Origin: Epiperipatus broadwayi
Lineage: Eukaryota > Onychophora > Udeonychophora > Euonychophora > Peripatidae
Assembly: GCA_028023455.1 (NCBI GenBank)
Contig: JAQFVV010000001.1
Coordinates: forward strand, 20,581,611-20,645,610
Length of the DNA stretch: 64,000 bases
Direction of reading: 5' to 3'
A program made the translations under genes and the position numbers. Under the pieces are notes generated by a model. The model was given only the letters and a program-made list of their open reading frames with translations, ran no database searches and was not told the origin of the DNA. Below, piece by piece: positions 23,767 to 34,443 of this stretch (positions within the stretch are counted from its first letter, which is position 1; every line of letters starts with the position of its first letter).

Positions 23767-25189
23767 TTTTGAAGTGATTGATGAATATAATCACTTGAAA
23801 TTATTATATCATTTAAATATATATATAAGCATTTCTGAATAAAAGAGCTATATATACTTTTTTAGAATTTTCATAATCTATTATAATAATAGAATCTGCT
23901 GCCTATAAAGAAATCAGTAATATGACTAATGTTAACATCAAAACAGCTATTGATATATTCTAATATTATACTAAGTGATATTAAAAATTAAATTTTAGCA
24001 ATTGTTTCTTTTAACAGAGGCATAACAATAACAATAATAACCTATATTGTGTTATATTTTGTGTTAAAGTAAACTGCAAATCATCTTTTTTTTCTTTTTA
24101 ACAGCAATTCTTATTTATATAAAAAGTATATTTAGAAAAACCAATATAAAAGATAAATCTAGACAAAATAATTGATTCTATCAGCTCAAATTTCCTAACC
24201 TTGCTTTAGCACAAAGAAAATTGTATTTTATTTTTTAAAAAACACAAACTATTTTAAACACCTTTAATATACAATAACAAACTTGAGAAAATATCGTAGT
24301 CAAAAAATTATATTTAGAAAATATTTTATTGTAAGGAAAATTCTTTTAAGTGACAAAAGATTTCTATTTTCAAAAATAGCAAGCAGTATTCTAGCAATAT
24401 ACTGTTCTCTCTCAGATCGGCCAGAAAAAAATCACATTAAAATGGCAAAACTGTATCATCTACTTTAATCTGATTTATTAAAGAAAATTTAGAATTTGAC
24501 ACTACATAATTTAAATCAAATCCCAAATAAAATTCAATACTCACTAATTATTTATATATACACATAGTTAATAAATAAAATATATCAGCTTTATGGTATT
24601 TAATTTGACTTTAGAATATTTATAATTAAAATAAAAAGTAAAATAATGTCATCTTAAATATAATTCAATATTTTATGCATAATATAAGATAATCTATATG
24701 CAATTATAAGTAAAATGCATAATAACAAATATTTTTCCTAAGAAATACACACACATATACACATCAGTTAGAATTCTAAAGCCAAAAAAAAAGAAAATCA
24801 TCGATGCAATATTTTTTTATTTTCAACCATTAGTTAAAAATTAAATTAAACTCTCTACGTGAGTTTTATTTATATTTCAAATTTTCACTAATGTAATTTT
24901 TTAATGGGATTTTTTATCGCATCAAATCATCTGCAGCAACTGCTCAGCAAGTAGCATGCACTAGTATATGAAATGAACTAACATCAAATGAAACCCACTT
25001 CTAATTAAAAACAGCAAATTATGAAGTCACAATAGAGTAATAAATGTGCACAACTGCAACAGGATGAAGGATAGACATGCAAGAACTACAGGAGAAGGTT
25101 TTATGCCTTCGAAATGAAAAGTGATTACATGATGTAGGCAATCACTGAAAACTTCAAATGCAAGATATAACATCTACTGAAAAATCTCT
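23767..25189. other. AT-rich stretch, nothing recognised
   Basis: No supported feature. A small GC-richer patch lies near 24940-24965, just 5' of the LINE. Confidence 0.45.
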
Positions 25190-26395
25190 CCAACTATTTT
25201 AACTTAACAATGAGAATATGTCAAAATAAAAAATAAAGATCCTCAACAAATCAATTGTTTAACACAGTGTTGACATTATTGCACTTCAGCACACTCATTC
25301 TTCTTCCAACAATGTGCATCTTCTGAAAATTCCTGGATTCTGTTTTTCTCAATAAAATGCCTTCTAAACATGGTATAGCTAATTTTGTTTCACATATTTT
25401 AAAGCAAAAATGATATTTATAAACCCCCCAATAGAAATAAGCTCTACCCTCCACTTCCAGATCTTTATTTCAATTTTCATAGAACCCTTTGGGGATAAGA
25501 AAATTAAGAACAAACAAGTTGTTAATTTTTAGATTGGAAGGATTTAATCGTTATGCTCTTATTTTACAATACCAAATTAATAGAAATATTCCATTCAAGC
25601 ACATAGGAAAAAGAAATAGCCCTGATTTATATTTTGTTTTGGAAAAAATGTATTTATCAATATCTAGTCATTTATTAATATTAGACCACTTGCCCATAGC
25701 CAACATAAATCAAATTTAGTCATGCTTGGATTTCATAATGTTGAAAATAATCTTGTCCTGGAAAGGAATTTAAAAAAAACTAACTGAAGTAAATAGATTG
25801 GATATCTTGAATAAAATATTAATAGAATCCCATTAATTCCTCTTGTTATGATAAGTTTAATAAATACATATTATTACCTTGCCAAAGGATTTAACCCTCA
25901 AGAATAATGAAAATAAAGAATAGTGAAAATAAGTCATTCTATGTTAGAAAAAAAAAATTTTGTTTTTAATAGTTAAAATTAAAGATTTATAAAATACTAA
26001 CAAACTTATAAAATCACTAAATAATATTATAGAGAAAAGTTCAGAGAGACTGTTAAAGAAAAGTTTATAAGATTTAGTCAAAATGCCTGATTACCTTTAT
26101 ATAAACTTAATAATTGCAGAAATATCTCTAAAAGAATTACTACTGTCATTTCTAATTAGATTACCAATCTTATAATAATATTTAACTTCTAACCCCAAGA
26201 TTGATAGAAGAAAAAAACATCATTATTATAAAGCTGAAAGCTTTTCTTTCAGATTGTTCTTCTAATATCAGTCTAATAATCAGTAGAAGTTAAAATTGAA
26301 TTGCACCAAAATCCAATAGTATACATCCAGAACTTTTAAACAATTCAGTAACTGAAGCCAAAGCATACTAGGCAAAACTATTCATCAATATTATT
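25190..26395 (+). pseudogene. Jockey-like LINE: endonuclease region
   Basis: Scattered frames match the order of an apurinic-type LINE endonuclease. HSVDIIALQ is followed by VHLLKIPGF (the early strand plus PGY-like turn, about 25255-25345). PPIEISS follows, and then a 76-codon open piece (25489-25719) ends in NSPDLYFV and LLILDHLPIANI, where the family has SPDL..FV and SDH.PI. The SDH catalytic motif reads LDH here. The link to the RT is interrupted by the palindromic MITE at 26396. It is many times frameshifted and inactive. Confidence 0.65.
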
Positions 26396-26765
26396 GTTAT
26401 ATAATGAGTGTGCCCATAGCTCTTAACAAGCTTTTCAGAACATCCCTATCCCAAACCGGTTTTTAGATCTGGCTTTCATCAGAGAAGCACTAGTATATTC
26501 AAGCATTAAATTTAAAATATATGATGTATCTGAACTTAGTTCAGTCCTATGTAGCTATTTACTGTATTTAAGTTAGATAGCTGGATTTCAGATTTTCTAC
26601 TTAATAGTTAAACATTACATAAAGTGTTGATCTTGATCTGTATTTTAAATATAATGCTTGAATATTCTAGCACCCCACTAATGAAAGCCAGAGCTAGAAA
26701 CCAGTCTGCAGACAAGAATATTCTGATAAGCTTGTTAAGAGCTATTGGCACACTCATTATATAAC
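26396..26765. mobile_element. Palindromic MITE-like element, 370 bp
   Basis: The left arm from 26396 (GTTATATAATGAGTGTGCC) and the right arm ending at 26765 are inverted over about 125 bp, with a 120-bp centre. It sits between the endonuclease and RT parts of the jockey-like LINE. Reading outward, each arm contains a CTGATGA-like word (exact in the left arm; CTAATGA in the right), an AGC/GCT mini-stem and a GAAA-like word (GAAACC in the right arm), reminiscent of a hammerhead core. No clear target duplication was found. Confidence 0.75.
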
Positions 26766-27249
26766 ATTTGTAATACAAGCTTATTAAATTAAGTCACAAG
26801 ATATATGACTTGATTTCATTGCAATTATTGCAATCAATATTATTGATACAGAAACTATCACAAAAATTTGGGGGAAAAGCAAATAATAGCAGTCTTAAAA
26901 CTAATAAATTTAACAATGATTCCGGGAAAAAAAATTCAATATTATTATACGTTCATTCCAACTATTTGAAAGAATAATATAATAAAAATTTTGCTAATAA
27001 TTGAGATCCAATCATAGAGCACACTGGATTAAGACAGGGAGAAGTTGCTCAGAATAAGTTTTGCTTTTAACAACATACAATAAAAAAGGATTATAAAATA
27101 GCTTAAAATTTGGTCATAGCTTCACTGGTCTAACTTCAATTTATGATTTTGTTTGAAAAAATGGTCTTCTTTCAAAAACTTTACAGTTCTTAAATAAAAG
27201 AAAACCATTAATTTGCTTGATAATATGCTCTCCAATAAAAAAAAAAAAT
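26766..27249 (+). pseudogene. Jockey-like LINE: RT N-terminal part
   Basis: In shifted frames the tract reads KIIAVLKPNK (the early RT block), DPIIEHTGLRQGE (where the family has the P-x-Q-AGFRPG block), then a motif-A-like region FGHSF..LTSIYD and finally TINLLDNMLSNKKK. There the Merlin-like element interrupts it. The order and spacing match the jockey/BS-type RT. The copy is heavily broken. Confidence 0.6.
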
Positions 27250-27921
27250 GGTACTTGTTTTCAGAAATACAAAGATAATAGTCCATATTTCATTAACATT
27301 CTTCTGATGTTTACAAAATTAATGTTACATGTTAAAAAAATGAATAAATTCTGATAAATTTCATTAACAATATTTATTTAAATTTTGGATTTTATTTCCC
27401 AAAAAACTTTGCAAAATGAGTGGAGGGCCTACAATGTCCCAAAGCTGTGTTTGTTTTGTCAAATTAAAAAACAAAGAAATAAATTCTGATAAATTTAATT
27501 GACAATCGTTATTTCAATTTTTTTTATTTACTTTCTGAAGATGGGTTAGTTACATTTATAAAAAAAAATGAGTGGAGGATCTACAATCTCCTGAAGATGC
27601 CTTAATTACATTTACAAAAAGTGAACCAAAAAAATAAATAATATAAATACAATATTTATAGTTTATTCAGGTCAACAGCATGTAATCCATAATGGGTTCC
27701 AAAATCGATACAAATGTTATGAGGATCTTCAATCACCCAAAAATCTTATTTGTTAAATTAAAAAATAATGTAAATTTTCAAAAAAGATAATAAATTCCAA
27801 TAAATTTCATGTAATTTTTTTTTACTTATAATGTGAGAGTGACAAGATGCTCTAACATTGTTTCAACTTTTGGTTCCATATGTTTCTTTTTGGCCACATT
27901 TTTGTTTTGTAAATTGTGATA

Positions 27922-28169
27922 ATGATTAAAATTTGGGATCTTCCTGTCACAGAACAGGATACAGTGGAATATTTCCAAAGAAATGAAATCCTACTGTTCA
28001 GAAAAGCATGCATTAATGGTCATGATATGAAAATAAACAACAGCGGGAAACCGGGCAACAACACCTGGATTCCTATTTGGCAGAATTTATGTGGCATCAA
28101 CTGCAACAACAACAAATTTTATTTATAGAGATTTTGGAAGCCATTAGACATAGCATGCTACCGACATGA
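27922..28169 (+). pseudogene. ISXO2/Merlin-like transposase, N- and C-terminus fused
   Basis: The ATG at 27922 starts a frame with a zinc-ribbon-like CINGHDMK motif, where the family has C.N.GH.M. Around residue 45-50 the sequence jumps into another frame whose peptide LDSYLAEFMW and a following EILEAI tract fit the extreme C-terminus of the family, ending in TGA at 28167-28169. The whole catalytic middle is missing. The plus-frame open reading continues to 28128 only by chance. It is an internally deleted, non-autonomous copy. Confidence 0.65.
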
Positions 28170-28224
28170 ATAAACTGTAATTCTTGTATATATTTTTATT
28201 TGGGTTCATTTTTTATACATGTAA

Positions 28225-28385
28225 TTTGAAAGATTGTAGATCTTCCATTCATTTTTTGTAAATGTAACCAACACATCTTTGGGAGACTGTAGATTCTTCC
28301 ATTCATTTTTTGTAAATGTAACCAACACATCTTTGGGAGACTCTAGATTCTTCCATTCATTTTTTGTAAACATAATTAACTGATA
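28225..28385 (+). repeat. Tandem repeat, period 54 bp, in the right arm of the Merlin-like element
   Basis: The word TTCCATTCATTTTTTGTAAA occurs three times at 54-55-bp spacing, with GTAACCAACACATCTTTGGG between. The left arm has the same word inverted only twice and diverged, so the array expanded in one arm. Confidence 0.85.
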
Positions 28386-28592
28386 TTTGAGAAGTAAATA
28401 AAAAAAATTGAAATAAAGATTGCAATTAAATTTATAGGAATTTATATCTTTTTTAAAAATTTAAAATTAATTTTGTAAATGTTGGAAGATTGTTAATGAA
28501 ATATGGGCTGTCATATTGATAAGCCCTCAAAACTGTATATTTAGCAAAAATACAGGCTGCCATCTTGGTATTCCTGAAAACTCATAAGTACC

Positions 28593-29390
28593 AAAATATT
28601 CAAAGGACATTAAACAATAATGCCAATAAATATAAAATATTATAGAATGGTTCACAACAGGTTTGTTTCTCTCATCTATTTTATTTAATATATTCATTAA
28701 TAATCTTCCAAAAACAATGCAGAAAATTCATTATGACTATACAAAAGAATCATTTTCCAGAAATAGAAAGATTTCTTAAGAAAAATATTAATAATTTGGA
28801 AATCATTTTTAAATAAAAAGTTTGAAAATCTTCTTCAATGAATTATGTCAAAATAGTAAATTCAACTTTACATTTAAACCACAGAAAAACATCTCCCAAT
28901 CTGAATAAAATCTATTATCACAATAGACTGAACTCCCATAACCTAAATCATTTTCCTTATAATATCTAAGATTAGATTTAAAAAACAATTTCTACAAATA
29001 ATTTCCTTGGAAAGTTGGCTAGCATTATGACACATTATTATGCATTGTTATTTATATAATGTTTTCCTTAGCACTAGCATATTCTACTAATAAAGACTGT
29101 TCCTATTTGAGGAAAAAACATTATTATAAAATATTATTGCTACATTTAAATCTATCCCTTTGTAGAAGCTTCCTGTTTTTTTACATATTCCTCCCCCAAA
29201 TGTCAGAATGGTCACTTCAGAAAGTGTTTAAAAAATTGTTCTTAAGTAGATCAGACTTTCAAATAACTCAAAATATAGTTTCTCACCTAAGACTCCTCTC
29301 AAATCAAAATCTTTTTTCTAGATGTTTAGCCAAGAATCTCTTCAATCATAAATTTCCTTTTTCCAAATTCAATAACAAAATCAGATAATA
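28593..29390 (+). pseudogene. Jockey-like LINE: RT C-terminal part
   Basis: The RT resumes after the Merlin-like element. SSILFNIFINNLPKT corresponds to motif B and its following helix. IHYDY stands where the YADD catalytic box should be, so the box is lost. FTFKPQK then fits the family's later RT block. From 29059 a 109-codon open piece begins with LALAYSTNKDCSYL, matching the family's LALVYSTAEYC-like block. Together with 25190-26395 and 26766-27249 it outlines a single 4.2-kb LINE broken by two later insertions. Confidence 0.65.
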
Positions 29391-30164
29391 TATTTTATAT
29401 TCATAGATATTATTGGAATCTCATCAAATATTCAGGACAATGCATGATCATTGTGTTTGTTTCATAAATGAAACTTAAAAAACTACTAGCCTATATAGTG
29501 TGATTAAACACAACTATAAATCATACAGCTAGTGATTGACAAATCTACGAATACAAATAGAAGAAATGAAAAAGCCCTAGTGAATCTATCTCCTTGGAAT
29601 CTTCATAGGTTCATGATATTTTATTAATAGTTAACCTTAATAAATAAAAATCTACATATTAAATAAATAAAACAACCATCTTGACAAAATTACCATTTAC
29701 TAGAAAAGATTATATTAAGAGAATATTAATATACATAAAAATTATCATAGTTTCATGCCTTTTCCAATATTTATTTTTTAATTTTGGAAATATTTTTTGA
29801 TTGATAATAATAAATGCAAAACAATTCATCTAAATAAACTAGGTTTTTTTTTTACAATGAATCAAAATCAATATTTCAAAATGTTCCATAATACAATCAA
29901 TGACTTATCAGGTATAACAACAAATTTTGACAATTGGCTTTTTCCAAATTGATGGTCTTTGATATTATCCTGCAAAGTAAAAAATGAAATATCAATATAA
30001 TCAATCTTTTAAAATAACTAAAAGATTTGTCACATAATAATATATAAATGTTTGTTATTCTCACTTTTTTTTCTTTATAATACAGTCTCACTGTCATATC
30101 TGCTATTGCAAAATCCATGAATTTAATAACTCTTGTTTTTAAAAATAATAAATAAATGCATAAA
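29391..30164. other. AT-rich stretch with exon-like fragments
   Basis: On the minus strand two tracts carry splice-like edges. An in-frame tract with MDFAIADMTVRLYYKE is followed by GTGAGA (about 30058-30063). A tract after a good acceptor (TTTTTTACTTTGCAG, ending at 29970) opens with DNIKDHQFGKS and runs to TGA. Neither could be joined in phase to 30165-30247. Confidence 0.25.
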
Positions 30165-30247
30165 TTACAAGATTGCATTATTTGCCATATTCTTATCTTG
30201 TGCATTCTTTGATATTGCAATTGCATTTGCATTTATATAATGCATTG
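30165..30247 (-). CDS. Candidate terminal exon (pairs with 30805-30898)
   Basis: After CACTGCAG (acceptor) the minus strand reads 2 bases plus 27 codons to TAA (30165-30167). The peptide is alanine- and asparagine-rich, containing AMHYINANAIAISKNAQ. Its phase fits exactly the 1-base overhang of the upstream candidate exon, across a 557-bp intron with GT and AG ends. Residue composition is unlike chance AT-rich frames. I do not recognise the protein. No AATAAA was found shortly downstream. Confidence 0.35.
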
Positions 30248-30804
30248 CTGCAGTGAATTTGAAAAGTATAATTTCATTTAAAATTATCACAAAATGGAAA
30301 AACAATGATGGTAGCAATTTTTAATCAAGCCTGTAAAATATTTCTTTTATTTATTAAAATAAAAACAATTTATTTAGTTTTGAAAGAAAAAATAATATGT
30401 TAAAGCTGTTCGGATATTCTAAAAAATAAATAATGAAATAGCACAAAAGAAAAATACATTTAGATAAGATCATTTGCACTCCTAAAACTGCTAAAGTTCC
30501 ATTAATAGTATATGATAAGCATTTAATAAACACTAAAAATATTAAGCTTGTGGCTGTAGGACATAAAAGAAAGATTGAGTAAAAAAGCATTGTGATAATG
30601 ATCCACTAAAAAATGACATAGAATTACTACTTCGTTAACTTTATATGTGATAATATGTTGAACTATTTCCATCATCTGTCATTAAATGTTGATGGTCTAG
30701 ATAATTTTAAACTTCATTTAAATTTTCAAATACAAACAATTGTTAGTAATAACACACAAATAGAAAACATGTTAGTAAATTACACATTTTGAGATTGCAC
30801 TCAC

Positions 30805-30898
30805 CTTCAAATGTCCCTGGTCTGATCAGTGGCAATACTAGCATAGGAGTCAAATTTATATCTTTAGATTCTTGAATATCAAATTTTAAGACAAGGTT
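30805..30898 (-). CDS. Candidate exon of an unrecognised host gene
   Basis: 94 bp on the minus strand between TTGGTTAG (acceptor) and a consensus donor GTGAGT (30799-30804). It encodes 31 codons including DINLTPMLVLPLIRPGTFE, then one base of the next codon, which is completed in phase by 30165-30247. Extending the frame upstream meets a TAG inside the acceptor. A stronger pyrimidine-rich acceptor (TTTTTGCCTTGACAG) lies 18 bp upstream and would include that TAG. This is the best-supported splice pair in the window. Function is unknown. Confidence 0.4.
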
Positions 30899-31084
30899 CT
30901 AACCAACAGATCTATTCTGTCAAGGCAAAAACAGTCAGCAGAAATTTCACATACTTATCTATGAAAGTTAGTTTAAATCCTGAGTTCATTACTTTTCCTC
31001 TTTTTAAAAAAAAAAATACTTTTTGATAAGAGCAAGATTAATTAGAGACTTCTATTAGGCATTTAAGTATTACCACACTGGTTC

Positions 31085-32727
31085 AATTTAAAAGATTATT
31101 TTCCACTGTCATATGAGCAGCTTCTTTGACTTTTCTTCTTTGCAACTTTTTCTCTCTATCCAATATTTTTGTATTTTCCCAATTGAACATATGTTAATTA
31201 GTACATACATGGTGCACTACTATAGTCCATCTATGGGATTTTTTTTTCTAACCATTAGTTTGTGTTCTTTCAATCACTGTTCAACAAGGTGATATCTCAT
31301 CAATATATTCCTTTCACATTCACATGGTATTTCATAGATGCAGTTCTTGTTTGTCAGCATTTCAAGTTTAGGTTTTGTAGAAGTTAGAATATCTCAAAGG
31401 GTGGTATGATTTTGAAAACTGTTCTAATGTTATATCAGATTTTCTTTCATTTGTCTGCCATTCCTGGTATATATGGATATACTACAGTTGTTTTTTTTTC
31501 ACTTTGCTGTCTCTTTTTGTTGTGTATTAAAGGATTTCTTCATAAAAGCTAATGGATAACTATTCTTCATGAAAGTTTGTTATACATAGATATTTTCATT
31601 TTCCAAATCACTGCTTTTTTTCAACCAACTTCCATTGCTCTATTCCATAGTGATAGTATAATTCCATGTTTGGTGCTTATCATGTGACTGTGTATATATG
31701 CCAAGTAATTACCTATGTGTATTAGTTTCCTATAAAATGTCATTTTTACTTTACCATGAGGGAATCATGCCACCAAAACATCTAAAAATGCCAATTTTTA
31801 TTCTCATTCTAATTCCATTTTGAATTTAACAGGATATATATTATCATCAACAGAGAAAAGTCAAACTTTAGTTGGAAATGAAGCAGTCTTCATGACTTGT
31901 GGTTTCAAGTTCTTCCATGTAAATGTTACTAAGCAAAGACGTCAGTGGTGAGCTCATGGCCATCCCTTGATTTTGTTCGAATGATTTTGAATATGTTATT
32001 ATTATGCAGAACATTAATCGTTATGGTTTGTAAACTATTATTCTTTTCCTTTACAACAGACAATGCATTATCACATGGTACATTTATAAATAAACATTCT
32101 ACATTAAAGCTTACCAATATGTCAGTTTTTTCAATTTCTAAATCCCTGATTAATTCTACAAAGTGCTTAGAATCCTTGACAAAAGATGGTTTCCTGTATT
32201 CCAAAGAACTAAGAATTAGCAAAATTTCTAGACCTAACAACAGGTCTTAATGGAACATTGTCTTTTATAAATCTTAGGTATATCATAAGGATGAGGAATT
32301 TTGTTGAAATACAATATTAATTTCCTTTCCCAAATCACTGAAATACTTGCAATCCTTCTGGAATATCTGCAATGCTTCTGAAGTAAGGTAACTTTATTAT
32401 TGTACTTGGAATTGGATATTTTGTCACTTTTATGTATTGGCTGCTGTGAGAAGTTCTTGTATTTTATCAAAATAGTGGCATCCATTACAACAGCAGAGAG
32501 AATAATTACAGATGTAAACTGTTTGAGAAATTTAATAGCTTTCCTCGCATCATATGAAATGTTCTATTTCTGCTTTTGACATCTCTCCAATATTCTTTTA
32601 ACACTGCTGCTTCTTCTAGAAGCAATTTTTGGATGACTTCCTCAATGGTTGCTATTATCAATATCTGTAAGACATTTGGAGCTAAGTTTGACTTTTGATA
32701 AGTAAAAAGTAATACCACTTGAAACAT
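31085..32727 (-). pseudogene. Penelope-like element: RT and GIY-YIG remnant
   Basis: On the minus strand, frames in order resemble a Penelope-like RT. First comes SAVVMDATILIKY and then SNSKYNNKVTLLQK (32485-32350), then NKIPHPYDIPKIYK. These are followed by PSFVKDSKHFVELIRDLEIE and VSFNVECLFINVP (motif A, Asp to Asn). Motif B reads EQNQGMAMSSPLTSLL. Downstream, FKMELE followed by KLAFLDVL is the thumb-side block, and TTVVYPYIPGM is the linker. The last part, CIYEIPCECE followed by LKEHK and an IKEA-like tail, corresponds to the GIY-YIG endonuclease, with the YIG half lost. The YVDD box could not be located. It is broken by many shifts and stops. Confidence 0.8.
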
Positions 32728-32751
32728 TGTGTAATTACTAACTTGTGTTAT

Positions 32752-33568
32752 ATATTAAATTTATTAAGTGCAAGCAGATGATATAATAATAATGTGAAAG
32801 GCTAAAACCGACAGATGCACTTTTAAAATGCTTATGTGACAGCCAATCAGATGTAATAATGACTGCATATGGAACTCTCAATTCAAAATCACAAGCCAGA
32901 AATATGAGAAAAAGATGGAACCTACCTTCTTCTCTACTTAAATTTATATATAAATAAGCCAGACTCAAGCATTCCGAACTAAGAGTGTGAAGTTTAAAAC
33001 ACCTTTACATTTAATTCACTAAATATTGTACATAAATAAACAACATGAAATCTTTTGATTTACTACAAAGCAATTTTCAAATCTAATGAAATGATAGTAA
33101 CAAATGTAAGTTCATTAAATTTATTAAGTGCAAGCAGATGATATAATAATAACATAAGCATTTTAAAGATGCATCTGTAGAAGGTTTTAGGCTTCCATGT
33201 TATTATTATATCATCTACTTGTGCTTAATAAATGTAATATATTTATATTTGTTATTATCATTTCATTAGATTTGAAAATTGCTTCGTAGTAAATGAAAAA
33301 TTTCACGTTCTTTATTTATATATAATATTTAGTGAATTAAATGTGAAGGTGTTTTAAGCTTCACGCTCTTAGTTTGGAATGCTTGAGTCTGGCTTATTTA
33401 TATATAAATTTAAGTAGAGAAGAAGATGGGTTCCATCTTTTTCTCATATTTCTGGCATGTGTTTTTGAATTGAGAGTTCTGTGTGCAGTCATTATTACAT
33501 CTGATTGGCTGCCACATAAGCAGTTTAAAGGCACATCTGTCGAAAGTTTTAGCCTTTTACGTTATTAT
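32752..33568. mobile_element. Hairpin-headed small retroposon, copy A
   Basis: The 817-bp element has an exact 13-bp target duplication TAACTTGTGTTAT (32739-32751 and 33569-33581). It is made of two near-unit-length copies facing each other: 32752-33150 reads minus and 33200-33568 reads plus, joined by a short centre that itself repeats the unit end. Each unit carries GTAGTAAAT-like and TTCACG words, a CTTGAGTCTGGC block, a TATA box (TTATATATAAA at about 32945 and 33400) and the CCAAT-type word ATCTGATTGGCTG. Related elements are at 41132 and 59198. It lies immediately upstream of the Penelope-like ORF. The open frames inside (32738-32968 minus, 33374-33571 plus) are mirror images across the palindrome, not genes. 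Confidence 0.8.
32942..32956 (-). promoter_or_regulatory. TATA box of the copy-A minus-facing unit
   Basis: TTTATATATAAAT follows a CTGGCTTA block. The same block plus TATA occurs in the plus-facing unit (about 33395-33410) and in copies B and C. It faces the Penelope-like ORF and could drive it, though this is only positional inference. Confidence 0.5.
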
Positions 33569-33581
33569 TAACTTGTGTTAT

Positions 33582-34443
33582 CTATTTGTATGTATATATT
33601 TACTTTCTAGACATTCAACATTGAAATTCCCACTTATTTAATTATCCTGATGTCTTTTGAATTTTTTTGAAATTAAAAAATTAGAAAAAAATATATTTGA
33701 ATTTTAAAGCTATAAAAAAAATGTTAACAAAATTTCTCAGTAGAGGTGAAAAACGAAAATTAAATTTCTAGATTTCTCAGGCATGGGTTCGACACCTGAA
33801 AGAATGTAATGGTTAATTATAGACAGATAGGAATTTTGCTATTTATTAATTAATCACATAGTGACCCCACACTATCATCACCCCCATTGCTATTACATTG
33901 ATTACATTACGCAGACAATAACTTCATAAACAAAAATTCTATTTCTTTCTATGAAAAAATAAAAGTTCTTGCAAGAGCATTCTTGTGACTAAATATACCA
34001 TCCACTTCAGAAAGTCATGCCTTTGCCTTCCTTTAACTTCAAATTTAAAGTGTTAACATTTTTCTCATGAACTATCAGTTTTCATAGCATGTCCAATAAG
34101 TTTCCAAAGATCACAGACTCAATTCTATTGATAATTGATTTTCTGGTTCCTTTTACTGTCCTGAAAATAAAATCTTCTCCAAGCAGCATAATTAGAAAAT
34201 ACCTATGTTCTTTCAATCATCTTAACATAAATTCAAACTTTATGTAAAGAGAATACCATTTTTGTTTTTATTGATTAATAAAATTAAATGAACATGAACA
34301 ATATGATTCATTAGAATTCTACAATGGATCTTTTAATCCCAATAGAAAACATTTTTATGGAAAGATTATAAACATTTATACAAAATAACAAATCACTTTT
34401 TCAATTTACAAATAATTATACAGCAGTAATAATTCACTTTCTC
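33582..34443. other. AT-rich stretch; possible minus-strand 3' UTR
   Basis: On the minus strand downstream of 34444, AATAAA occurs near 34270 (ATTAATCAATAAAAAC), which could end a transcript from the candidate exon at 34444-34624. Nothing else is recognised. Confidence 0.35.

Larger units (their letters stand above)
27250..28592. mobile_element. Second Merlin/ISXO2-type element, nested in the LINE
   Basis: The 1343-bp element has inverted ends starting GGTACTT and terminal inverted regions of about 400-440 bp (27250-27705 and 28140-28592). The arms carry repeated CCTCCACTCAT / TTCCATTCATTTTTTGTAAA words. The centre encodes the start and end of an ISXO2-like transposase. It interrupts a LINE RT precisely between LSNKKK and the following RT block. 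The flanks (AAAAAAAT and AAAATATT) are too A-rich to prove a target duplication. Its arms are unrelated by eye to those of the 16318-18155 element. Confidence 0.75.

Noticed and set aside
28225-28385. CRISPR-like regular spacing of a repeat
   Set aside because: Units are contiguous tandem repeats within a eukaryotic transposon arm, with no spacers or cas genes.
32738-33571. Two similar ORFs (76 aa minus, 65 aa plus) that look like paralogues
   Set aside because: They are the same noncoding palindrome read from both arms, covering the TATA box region.
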